DNA of 64,000 bases, taken from NCBI RefSeq assembly GCF_000956595.1, contig NZ_JYOO01000026.1:1-64000 (forward strand), in the 5' to 3' direction. Of this stretch, positions 18,412 to 26,095 are shown piece after piece (position 1 is the stretch's first letter; every line of letters starts with the position of its first letter). The stretch is from Priestia aryabhattai B8W22 (GTDB lineage: Bacteria; Bacillota; Bacilli; Bacillales; Bacillaceae_H). The position numbers and the translations under genes are program-made. The notes beneath the pieces are model-generated. The model worked only from the letters and a program-made list of their open reading frames with translations, had not been told where the DNA came from and ran no database searches.

Positions 18412-19083
18412 CTACGCTAAATAGTACTTACGCTCCGGCCGTCCAATAATCCCATAATCATATTCAACGTGACATTCACCAGTTGATACTAGATACTCTA
18501 AATATCGTCTAGCTGTCGTTCTGGATACTCCCATTTGCTGCCCCATCTCTTCGATTGTAATTCCTTTGATGCTTTTTAAAATGTCTTTTGACTTTTGTAA
18601 TGTGATACCATCAATACCTGAAGGAAGAGATTTATCCGCTTTTGGCTTTGTTCTGACATGTCCAAAGTACGCATCAATAAATGATTGATCAACTTCTTCA
18701 TGCGTACTAAACAGTTCCTTTTTCTCTTGATATTGTTTAATAGCATTAATGAAGGATTCCATCATAACCGGCTTAATCAAATAATTAACGACGCCGTTTC
18801 TCAAACAGATTTCTACAATGTTTTTTTCTGTTGCAGCCGTTACAACGATAACGTCAACTTGTGGAAACTGCGCTCTAATCTTTGGCAGTAAATCCGTTCC
18901 CATTTCATCTGGCATATAGATATCTAAAAGGAGCAAATCTACTTTCTTCTCCTTTAGCATTTCAAGCGTCTCTTTTGCATTCAACGCTTTGCCTACAACT
19001 TCTACACCATCTACTTCTAATAAAAATCGCTCTTGAACTTGAGCAATTCGAAAATCGTCTTCTGCAATTGCGACTCGTAACAT
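18412..19083 (-). CDS. citT: Response regulator CitT
   Basis: A 223-aa CitB/DcuR-type response regulator. The receiver begins MLRVAIAEDDFRIAQ, with acidic Glu8/Asp9/Asp10 and phospho-acceptor Asp54 in LLLLDIYMP; the switch residues are in VTAATEK and LIKPV. The C-terminal helix-turn-helix ('SIKGITIEEMGQQMGVSRTTARRYLEYLV') is typical of the group. It activates citrate uptake in B. subtilis. The start is the ATG at 19083 after GGGGAGA; an upstream ATG would add eight non-conserved residues. It follows citS by 27 bp, and the yflP-like gene is 24 bp downstream. Confidence 0.88.
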   Translation of the reverse strand: MLRVAIAEDDFRIAQVQERFLLEVDGVEVVGKALNAKETLEMLKEKKVDLLLLDIYMPDEMGTDLLPKIRAQFPQVDVIVVTAATEKNIVEICLRNGVVNYLIKPVMMESFINAIKQYQEKKELFSTHEEVDQSFIDAYFGHVRTKPKADKSLPSGIDGITLQKSKDILKSIKGITIEEMGQQMGVSRTTARRYLEYLVSTGECHVEYDYGIIGRPERKYYLA

Positions 19084-19110
19084 TTCGACTCTCCCCTTAC
19101 TTCTCATGAT

Positions 19111-20700
19111 TCAGTTTTTTGGAAGGTAAACTGAAAAAATGGCTCCTCCTTCTGGCTGATTATACACTTCAATAGATCCTCCAAGTTCATCTACCATTTT
19201 CTTTATATTTGCCAGTCCGTATCCTCTGTCTGTCCCTTTGGTTGAAAAACCTTTTGTAAAAATTTGATTTAGCACTTCTTCTGATATACCTGGTCCGTTA
19301 TCCATCACTTCAATAATTAAATCATGACCAATATCGGTAATGAAAAACGACACTTCTTTTTCAGACTGTTGACTCACCGCTTCAAATGCATTATCAATTA
19401 AGTTCCCAATAATGATAATGAGATGAGAAATTTCAATATGTTCTGGGAGCGTATCCAGCGTACTCTCCGGATCAACCGAAAAATGAATTTTCTTTTCAGA
19501 TGCTTTTCCAATCTTCCCAAGCAATATTGCTTGGACTTTGGAATCTAATATCTGATCAAATAGAATACGATTTTGCGTTTGGTGTACGGCTGATTCTTTT
19601 TGAATAAACTCAAATGCATCTTTATACTGCCCTAACTGCAGCAAACCTGACAAAACATACAGCTTATTCGTAAACTCATGCGTTTGAGCTCGTAAATCCT
19701 CTGAATACTTTCGTACTTCTGAAATTGTATTGATTAAGCTTTTTAATTCTGTTTTATCACGAAAACTAGCGACCACTCCTACAATTCGTTGATGTTCAAT
19801 AATAGGTGTTAAGTTTAAGATAAACGTTTTTTCATTTAGAAAAATCTCTTGGTCGCTTCGTGCTATTCCCGTATCTAGCACTTCAATCATATTCGTATAA
19901 GGAAATACTTCAATGATATGATGATGTAAATATTCCGTCTGTAACCCTAGCATATTTTTAGCTGATGTATTCATCATCGTAATAAAGCCGTGATGATCAA
20001 TAGCAATAATTCCTTCTTTTATCGAAAGTAAAATCGCATTTCGTTCACGGTATAAAGAAGCGATCTCATGGGGCTCAAGACCGAGAGTATCTTTTTTAAT
20101 ACTTTTAGCTAAAAAAATACCCCCAATCATACCAAGCAATAAAACAGCTAGTGAAAATAGGATAATTTGCTGAATACGCGTAATGAGCTGAGCATGAACA
20201 TGAGACTTTAAAAACTCAACCGTCACCACTCCCACGACCTCCGTATACTTTCCATGACTGATGACAATAGGCGCTTTCCCCATAATAGCAGGACCTGTGG
20301 TTCCCTCTCCATCAAGCGTATAATATCCCCCGAATAATAGTGCTCTATCGTTAACCGCTTCTTTATTTTTCTTTCCTATCCATTTTTGATTAGAATGAGA
20401 ATAGATGATTTGCCCGCGGTTTTGAACCACAATACTTGCTGCTCCGATTTGTTCCCTCACTTGCTCGGCAAGCGGCTGAATATAGCGACTCGGCTGTTTT
20501 TTTTGAAAAGCAGCTTTGACTTCCGGCATAAATGATATTGATTTGGCTGCTTGAAGAGCCAGCTGCTCGGCTTGCCTTTTAGATTCTACAAACTGCATGT
20601 AAGAGAAAATACTTGCTAAAAGAACAATAACAGTTATGATTAATGCCGCGGATAAACCTACGATTTTTGTTTGCAGCGATACTTGAAACCATTTTTTCAT
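19111..20700 (-). CDS. citS: Citrate-sensing histidine kinase CitS
   Basis: A 529-aa CitA/DcuS-type sensor kinase. One membrane helix (about 12-33) is followed by an extracytoplasmic PASp domain (about 38-170, 'VVGVVTVEFLKSHVHAQLI' at its end). A second helix (about 175-200), a cytoplasmic PAS ('IIAIDHHGFITMMNTSAKNMLG'), the phospho-acceptor His in 'LRAQTHEFTNKLYVLSGLLQLGQ' and the HATPase domain (NLIDNAFEA, DNGPGIS, GYGLANIKKMV) follow. It should phosphorylate CitT in response to extracellular citrate. The length is close to B. subtilis CitS. Confidence 0.88.
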   Translation of the reverse strand: MKKWFQVSLQTKIVGLSAALIITVIVLLASIFSYMQFVESKRQAEQLALQAAKSISFMPEVKAAFQKKQPSRYIQPLAEQVREQIGAASIVVQNRGQIIYSHSNQKWIGKKNKEAVNDRALLFGGYYTLDGEGTTGPAIMGKAPIVISHGKYTEVVGVVTVEFLKSHVHAQLITRIQQIILFSLAVLLLGMIGGIFLAKSIKKDTLGLEPHEIASLYRERNAILLSIKEGIIAIDHHGFITMMNTSAKNMLGLQTEYLHHHIIEVFPYTNMIEVLDTGIARSDQEIFLNEKTFILNLTPIIEHQRIVGVVASFRDKTELKSLINTISEVRKYSEDLRAQTHEFTNKLYVLSGLLQLGQYKDAFEFIQKESAVHQTQNRILFDQILDSKVQAILLGKIGKASEKKIHFSVDPESTLDTLPEHIEISHLIIIIGNLIDNAFEAVSQQSEKEVSFFITDIGHDLIIEVMDNGPGISEEVLNQIFTKGFSTKGTDRGYGLANIKKMVDELGGSIEVYNQPEGGAIFSVYLPKN

Positions 20701-20797
20701 TTCATCGCACCTTTAGCCTTTACCTTATAGTTCTATTCCTCTTTTATTTTATCAAAATTTTTTGTATATCCGCTCCTTATTCCAAAAGCTTTTTAGA

Positions 20798-20841
20798 CAA
20801 AAAAACTTATCAATCCCAAAAGCGGAATTGATAAGTTTTTA
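20798..20841 (-). terminator. Terminator of citM
   Basis: The stem AAAAACTTATCAATYCC/GGRATTGATAAGTTTTT is followed by T residues on the minus strand, just past the citM stop codon. Confidence 0.8.
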
Positions 20842-20853
20842 GGTTCATGATCT

Positions 20854-22158
20854 TTACAGCGTAATAACACCTGTAATAATAGCTACTAAAAGCATCACCA
20901 TCGCTGTTCCAATCGTCCACTTTAAAGTAAAGCGCTGGAATTCACCAAGCTCGACCTTTGCCATCCCGACCAATAGATACGTAGAAGCAACTAAAGGACT
21001 TAATAAGTGAACGGGTTGACCAATCAATGAAGCGCGGCCAATTTCTGCAGCATCAATACCGTATGCTGAAGCTGCTTGAGCAATAATTGGTAAAATCCCA
21101 TAGTAGTAAGCATCATTTGACATAAAGAACGTAAATGGCATACTTGTGATGGCTGTAATCACAGACATGTAAGGCCCTAACGCATCTGGAATTAATCCTA
21201 CTAAGCTATTACCCATTGCATCTACCATTTTGGTACCTGATAAAATGCCTGTGAATACGCCTGCTGCGAATACAAGAGATACAACAGCGAGTACATTACC
21301 AGCATGTGCAGTGATACGCTCTTTTTGAACTTCTAAATTTGGATAGTTAATCATGATAGCGATTGCAAATCCAATCATAAATAGAATTTGAAGCGGCATA
21401 ACTGCTGTGATAAGTCCTACTAATAGTAAAGCTGTTAAAGCAAAGTTTACCCATAAAAGCTTCGGACGCTTGTACTCGATTCCTTCAGCTGCTGCTGCTT
21501 CTGCGAAAGCTACTTGAGCATTTGTAACGTCTTGAATATCAATAACGCCTAAGCGCTGGCGCTCTTTTTTCCCGAAATAGTAAGCCGTGAATAATAACCA
21601 AGCAGCTCCGCCAATCATGGCTGGAATCAGTGGTGTAAACACCTGTGAAGCATCTAACTTCAATGCACTCATCACACGAGCAGTAGGTCCACCCCAAGGT
21701 GTTAAGTTCATAACTCCACTACCCATAATCGCGATACAGGCTAAAATCATTGGCTTCATGTTTAGCTTTTTATAAAGCGGAAGCATCGCTGAGAGCGTAA
21801 TCATATATGTTGTTGTTCCGTCTCCGTCTAACGAGATAATAAGAACTAAAATAGCTGTACCAATTGTGATTTTTAGTGGATCACCTTTTACGATTTTTAA
21901 AATTCTTCCTACAACTGGATCAAACAAACCAGCGTCAATCATAATCCCAAAATATAAAATAGCAAACATTAACATAACACCTGTAGGTGCTAATTCTTTT
22001 ACACCATTTAAAGCCATTTCTCCAATACCGCTTGTGAATCCCCCTATGATTGCAAACAATACTGGAATAACCATTAAAGCAATAAGCGGCGTTAATCGTT
22101 TTGTCATAATCAGAAACATAAATGTACAAACCATCAAAAACCCAAGAATAGCTAACAT
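20854..22158 (-). CDS. citM: Metal-citrate proton symporter CitM
   Basis: A 434-aa CitMHS-family transporter with about 12 membrane segments. It starts 'MLAILGFLMVCTFMFLIMTKRLTPLIALMVIPV' and contains 'FAILYFGIMIDAGLFDPVVGRILKIVKGDPLKI', 'SLDGDGTTTYMITLSAMLPLYKKL' and 'MNLTPWGGPTARVMSALKLD', all like B. subtilis CitM. It imports citrate complexed with Mg2+ or another divalent ion. The ATG at 22158 follows AGGAGGGG; the open frame extends 38 codons upstream without support. A cre site lies in the leader and candidate CitT repeats lie above the promoter. Confidence 0.9.
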   Translation of the reverse strand: MLAILGFLMVCTFMFLIMTKRLTPLIALMVIPVLFAIIGGFTSGIGEMALNGVKELAPTGVMLMFAILYFGIMIDAGLFDPVVGRILKIVKGDPLKITIGTAILVLIISLDGDGTTTYMITLSAMLPLYKKLNMKPMILACIAIMGSGVMNLTPWGGPTARVMSALKLDASQVFTPLIPAMIGGAAWLLFTAYYFGKKERQRLGVIDIQDVTNAQVAFAEAAAAEGIEYKRPKLLWVNFALTALLLVGLITAVMPLQILFMIGFAIAIMINYPNLEVQKERITAHAGNVLAVVSLVFAAGVFTGILSGTKMVDAMGNSLVGLIPDALGPYMSVITAITSMPFTFFMSNDAYYYGILPIIAQAASAYGIDAAEIGRASLIGQPVHLLSPLVASTYLLVGMAKVELGEFQRFTLKWTIGTAMVMLLVAIITGVITL

Positions 22159-22174
22159 ATTACCCCTCCTATTT

Positions 22175-22190
22175 TTGAATCCGCTTTCAT
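22175..22190 (-). promoter_or_regulatory. cre site (CcpA) in citM leader
   Basis: On the minus strand ATGAAAGCGGATTCAA matches every position of WTGNAANCGNWWNCAW. It lies downstream of the predicted citM transcription start and would act as a roadblock, as at B. subtilis citM. Confidence 0.8.
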
Positions 22191-22322
22191 AACAGTGGAA
22201 GCGATTCGTTTGTATGTATGACTCGCATATGTATGCCAGTTCGTCTATACGATTACAAAATCGCTTGTTCACTACTAAGTTGTACCTTAAAACTTTAAAA
22301 TTTTCTGTTTTTTCTTAAAATA

Positions 22323-22352
22323 ATCATAATTTACAGGAGGGTATAGTGTAAA
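22323..22352 (-). promoter_or_regulatory. citM promoter
   Basis: TTTACA (22347-22352), an 18-nt spacer and TATGAT (22323-22328) on the minus strand. AAAGTTTTAA-type repeats at 22361-22384, just above the -35, are candidate CitT sites; a similar sequence recurs at 22285-22304. The 326-bp stretch 22159-22484 holds this promoter, the cre site and no gene. Confidence 0.55.
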
Positions 22353-22484
22353 TAATTCGTACTATAAAAACTTTTAAAACTTTATGGGTAATTAAATCCT
22401 TTTTGTTCATTGGAAGGATAAAAGAAAGGAAGAGGAAAAAGATAGGGAAGTAAAAAACGGAGAGAGAGGAACTATTCTCGTGAA

Positions 22485-23048
22485 TTATTCAATTTGAACT
22501 CTAAGAGAATACGCTCCGGGATGAGGAGTTTTATTCCATTGAGTAAGAGATTCCTCTAAAAATGGAATGTTTTTTAACTTCTTTGTTTGAAACTTTTCTA
22601 TTTTTGAATATTTTTCTAAAGCATACGTATTCGCAAACATTTCTTGCGTTCGATTTCCTTCTTTTAAAAGCGTTCCATTTGTCATACGATCCACATGATG
22701 GCCTAATTCATGCAGAATGATAAAGGCAAATTGATGAGGCTTTTTGTTTTTTGTTGTATCGATAAAGACAATAGGACATTCCGTTACTGTATATTTAATA
22801 TAGTCAATTTCAAACTGCAGTTTGCGCTTCTCTTTTGGAAGGTTATCATTAAATTGGCCATAGTACACACCTAACACGTCTTTTCCTTGCACCTTTACAC
22901 TGCCTAAGCAATACACACCTTTTAGCCCATTCCAATCTTTTTCGTCTGTTACATTAGCAATTTCCTGCAGGGCGGCTTTTTGCTTCGCACTCATGACTCC
23001 ATGAAACGTTACGCCATGAATTTGGATTTTTTCACTGCGCTTAAACAT
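22485..23048 (-). CDS. Hypothetical HELGHH metallopeptidase
   Basis: A 187-aa soluble protein with a zincin motif HELGH at residues 113-117 (context FIILHELGHHVD), preceded by a hydrophobic helix 'PHQFAFII'. A beta-rich N-terminal half surrounds 'GVYYGQFNDNL' and 'CPIVFIDTT'. 'RTQEMFANTYALEKYSKIEKF' downstream supplies a Glu (in QEMFAN) that could be the third zinc ligand, as in gluzincins. No signal peptide is visible, so it is probably cytoplasmic. I do not recognise a named family. The start is the ATG at 23048 after AAGGAGG. Isolated gene upstream of citM's promoter region. Confidence 0.75.
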   Translation of the reverse strand: MFKRSEKIQIHGVTFHGVMSAKQKAALQEIANVTDEKDWNGLKGVYCLGSVKVQGKDVLGVYYGQFNDNLPKEKRKLQFEIDYIKYTVTECPIVFIDTTKNKKPHQFAFIILHELGHHVDRMTNGTLLKEGNRTQEMFANTYALEKYSKIEKFQTKKLKNIPFLEESLTQWNKTPHPGAYSLRVQIE

Positions 23049-23287
23049 CTTCTTGCCTCCTTTGCTAAATTCCTTCTTCAGCATGTTATTTATTAATAAG
23101 TATATTCAGTCATTCACAATACATGGTTAAAAATTATGAAGTTAATGTCAAGATTCCCGTTTTGATGTTTTTTAACCCTGCGTATATGCTGCCTCGTTTA
23201 TTTTCTATTTTTACTATATTACATATGTAGCCATTAATAAAATATCATTTTTTTATGATTTATCATTACTTTTTTTTATTTCTATTT

Positions 23288-23743
23288 TTACTTATCGATA
23301 ACCTGGAGCCTGCGTATCATTTTTAAATTTAAAACCATTGCTATATAAAGAAAAGGATAGCAAAAAAACGAGTATATCGGCTTCCATTCGTTATAATAAA
23401 ACACTTCTGTTTGGCCAGAAACGTATTCAAACAAAGTCGTAAGAATTACCCATACTGTAAGATATAAAGCTTTTCTAGACAAACTTTTGCTCTGCGGATA
23501 AAAATTCAAAAATACACTATTCGTCGCAGGATAAATAAAAATAAAAATTAAAAGATATTCAAAATCTACTCCTTTTGTAAAAAATCCATAAAAATCATAT
23601 TTAACATCAAGATATATATCTGCTACCGATCCTAAAAACATAACAAACAAAGACGTTGTGTATATTTCTATCCAGCTGATACGCTTTGGCATAACCAATA
23701 CGCTCAGAATAGAGATTACCGTTGTAAGGATTAATAGCACCAT
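23288..23743 (-). CDS. CBO0543-type membrane protein
   Basis: A 151-aa integral membrane protein with about five helices. It shows 'RISWIEIYTTSLFVMFLGSVADIYLDVKYDFYGFF' and 'YPATNSVFLNFYPQS', followed by 'ALYLTVWVILTTLFEYVSGQTEVFYYNEWKPIYSFFCYPFLY'. These patterns are typical of small Bacillus/Clostridium membrane proteins of the CBO0543 family, whose function is unknown. I chose the ATG at 23743 because GAGG lies 8 nt before it; the ATG at 23788 has no RBS. Dispersed repeat copy B lies upstream. Confidence 0.7.
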   Translation of the reverse strand: MVLLILTTVISILSVLVMPKRISWIEIYTTSLFVMFLGSVADIYLDVKYDFYGFFTKGVDFEYLLIFIFIYPATNSVFLNFYPQSKSLSRKALYLTVWVILTTLFEYVSGQTEVFYYNEWKPIYSFFCYPFLYIAMVLNLKMIRRLQVIDK

Positions 23744-23831
23744 ACTTACGACCTCGTTTCCTATAGGAGATAGAAACAGCTTTCCCATTGGATATTAAAT
23801 TCATTCTGAAGGCTACAAATTAACACTTCGC

Positions 23832-24097
23832 AAAAAAAAGATGGAGACATAACGAAATCAAGCCAATCTAAGAACGAACAAATGAGATAAATGGGCTGGA
23901 CTGCTTTTGACACCGCCGTTGATTTCCGTGCAAGATTTCGCCTCGCCTCTCCAATCAACAGCTAGAAGCAACTATATATAAAACCTACGTTCACCATCAC
24001 AATAAAAAATCCGAACGAGCTGGATTCTCTGTCAAGAATCTCGCTTCATCGTTCGGATCTTTCTTCAACTAAACTACCTTTGCTTTAAGCTCTTTTT
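23832..24097 (-). repeat. Dispersed terminator repeat, copy B (degenerate ends)
   Basis: It carries the family's left block (agatggagacata...ccaatcta...gacaccgccgttgatttcc), a short remnant of the core, 'cctacgttcacc', and the hairpin ATCCGAACGA/TCGTTCGGAT at about 24007-24060. The hairpin end abuts the stop codon of the FAH gene at 24099. The right terminus is diverged. Confidence 0.8.
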
Positions 24098-24098
24098 G

Positions 24099-24731
24099 TT
24101 AACGAAAGGAAATGACGCAGGAACCAAGCTCTTGCTGCCCCCATTTAAGTGAAAGCTCATCATGATGAGAAAGAGGACCTACTCCCTCAGGTGTACCTGT
24201 AAAAATAAGATCTCCTTTATCAAGACCAAAATGTTTTCCTGTGAAATCAATAATCGTTTGCAAGTCAAAAATCAAATCTTTGATATTTCCCAGCTGAACG
24301 CGTTCATTGTTTTTCACTAACGAAAAGTCTTTCTTCTTAGATGCTTCCACTCCTTCAAACGGAATAAAGTTTCCCACGACCGCTGAATGTTTGAATCCTT
24401 TTGCAAGCAGCCAAGGGTGCTTTTTTTGTTTTAATTCACTCTGCACGTCTCGAAGCGTCAAATCTAATCCAATCGTCATCTCGTCAACAAGTTCATCCAC
24501 TGTTATGCCTTCTTTGTAAGATTGTCCAATATGAAGAATCAGTTCGGTTTCAAAGTGCACCTCTCCTTGGTCGCTAGGAAGAGTGATTGATTGTCCAGCT
24601 GCTTCAACAAGAGCGTGAGTAGGTTTTGAAAATAAAAAAGGTGATGTTGGAATATCATTATGTAATTCTTTTGCATGCAGTGCGTAGTTTCGCCCTACAC
24701 AATAAATATTTTTAATATCTTTCACTTTCAT
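24099..24731 (-). CDS. FAH-family hydrolase/isomerase
   Basis: A 210-aa fumarylacetoacetate hydrolase-fold protein. Motifs are '[16 protein letters not shown]', '[12 protein letters not shown]', '[12 protein letters not shown]' (metal-binding E-x-E type segment), and '[16 protein letters not shown]'. '[13 protein letters not shown]' near the C-terminus is the family signature. The fold supports C-C bond hydrolysis, decarboxylation or tautomerisation of oxo-acids; the substrate cannot be told. Of two adjacent ATGs, the second (24731) leaves more room after GAAGGG. It ends next to repeat copy B and starts near copy C. Confidence 0.82.
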   Translation of the reverse strand: MKVKDIKNIYCVGRNYALHAKELHNDIPTSPFLFSKPTHALVEAAGQSITLPSDQGEVHFETELILHIGQSYKEGITVDELVDEMTIGLDLTLRDVQSELKQKKHPWLLAKGFKHSAVVGNFIPFEGVEASKKKDFSLVKNNERVQLGNIKDLIFDLQTIIDFTGKHFGLDKGDLIFTGTPEGVGPLSHHDELSLKWGQQELGSCVISFR

Positions 24732-24788
24732 CATCCCTTCTTTCGTTCAAATAAAGATTTTTTAACTTGTATTCTTTTATTTTACAAG

Positions 24789-25016
24789 AAAAAAAGATTG
24801 GGACATAATAAAATAAATCCAATCTAAAGACGGAAAATGGGGATAAATGAGCTGAACTGCTTGTGACACCCCTATTGATTTCTGTGCAACAGCTAGAAGG
24901 ACCTGCGCACACGAAACCTACGTTCACCGTGACCATAAAAAAACACGAACTATCTATTTTTGATAGATAGTTCGTGTTGAACGTTAGCGAAACAACTTTT
25001 CTCACATTCTCTTTCT
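24789..25016 (-). repeat. Dispersed terminator repeat, copy C (core-deleted)
   Basis: Begins with 'aagattgggacataata' and has the 'ccaatctaaagacg' and 'cctacgttcacc' blocks. The hairpin has arms CACGAACTATCTAT/ATAGATAGTTCGTG at about 24942-24979. The hairpin end faces the stop codon of the methyltransferase gene at 25026; the right terminus is degenerate. Confidence 0.82.
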
Positions 25017-25025
25017 TTCAATCCG

Positions 25026-25961
25026 TTATTTTCTAGCCCATTTTGTAATGCCTTTGATATCATCTGGAGTTGTACGGCAGCACCCTCCGATTAACTGAGC
25101 ACCTGCTTCATACCAGCTGTGAGCGCTGCAGCCATACGTTTCGCCCGCCGATGTCCCGTTCCATGTTTTAGATTCAGCATCATAATGCTCTCCTGAATTT
25201 GGATACACAACGACTGGCTTATCCGTTTGAGATTTAATTTCTTTAATAAGTGAAGAGATATATTGAGGCGGCGTACAGTTAACTCCAATAGCCGCTACTT
25301 GCTCATAGGAATCCAGATAGCGTGCACACTCCGAGATTAATGTGCCGCTGCTAATGTGCAGATCATCTTTTGCGCTGAACGTAATCCATGCGTACGCTCC
25401 TTCAAATTCTTCCAGCAGCCTCGCAATGGCTCTTGCTTCCATTACATTAGGAATGGTTTCACAAGCTAATACGTCCGCTCCTGCTTCAATTAATGTTTTC
25501 ATACGAGGACGATGAAATTCCATTAACTCTTCTTCTGTTACGTCATACTGTCCAGTATATTCGGATCCGTTTGCTAAAAATGCTCCGTAAGGCCCTACCG
25601 AAGCGGCGACAATTGGTTTTGGACGATTAAGACGATTCTCTTCTTGCTGCCAAAATTCATCTCTTGCTTCAGCCGCAATTTTTACAGATGCTTGAATTAA
25701 CTCGCGAGCCTCTGCTTCACTTAAACCACGTTTAGCAAAACCTTCAAACGTGCTTTGATAGCTTGCTGTAATGGCACAGTCAGCTCCCGCTGCAAAGTAG
25801 TCTTGGTGCACTCTCTTAATCAATTCCGGCTGCTCCATCAGCACTTTTGCAGACCATAAGCTGTCGTTTAAGTCACAGCCATATCTCTCCAGTTCAGTTG
25901 CCATTGCACCATCTAGTACAATCACAGGAAATGTATGTAAAATTTGTTGGATAGGATTCAT
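25026..25961 (-). CDS. mmuM: Homocysteine S-methyltransferase (YbgG/MmuM-like)
   Basis: A 311-aa zinc-dependent homocysteine methyltransferase. It begins 'MNPIQQILHTFPVIVLDGAMATELERYGCDLNDSLWSAKVL', as in B. subtilis YbgG. Zinc ligands are Cys in GVNCTPP and the Cys pair in GGCCRTTP. It uses S-methylmethionine (or S-adenosylmethionine) to methylate homocysteine to methionine. No SAM riboswitch or T-box is visible upstream. The ATG at 25961 lacks a close RBS; the nearest AAAGGAGG is about 50 nt upstream and no in-frame alternative start exists between them because a stop intervenes. Confidence 0.9.
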   Translation of the reverse strand: MNPIQQILHTFPVIVLDGAMATELERYGCDLNDSLWSAKVLMEQPELIKRVHQDYFAAGADCAITASYQSTFEGFAKRGLSEAEARELIQASVKIAAEARDEFWQQEENRLNRPKPIVAASVGPYGAFLANGSEYTGQYDVTEEELMEFHRPRMKTLIEAGADVLACETIPNVMEARAIARLLEEFEGAYAWITFSAKDDLHISSGTLISECARYLDSYEQVAAIGVNCTPPQYISSLIKEIKSQTDKPVVVYPNSGEHYDAESKTWNGTSAGETYGCSAHSWYEAGAQLIGGCCRTTPDDIKGITKWARK

Positions 25962-26041
25962 TGTTTAATCTAGGGTTGTCCACTAGCAGTTAGCTTCGAT
26001 TACCCTATCCTCCTTTCAGATAATTTAAAATATATGCAAAA

Positions 26042-26070
26042 AAGTCTAAAGGACTAGGCAACTTTTGTCA
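26042..26070 (-). promoter_or_regulatory. Promoter of mmuM
   Basis: TTGACA, a 17-nt spacer and TAGACT on the minus strand, a near-consensus SigA promoter about 80 bp above the start codon. Confidence 0.7.
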
Positions 26071-26095
26071 AGAAACCAAAGAAATGAGGAGAGGC

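Noticed and set aside
25962-26095. SAM riboswitch or T-box ahead of mmuM
   Set aside because: The leader is short and lacks the S-box core, the T-box AGGGTGGNACCGCG sequence and a terminator.
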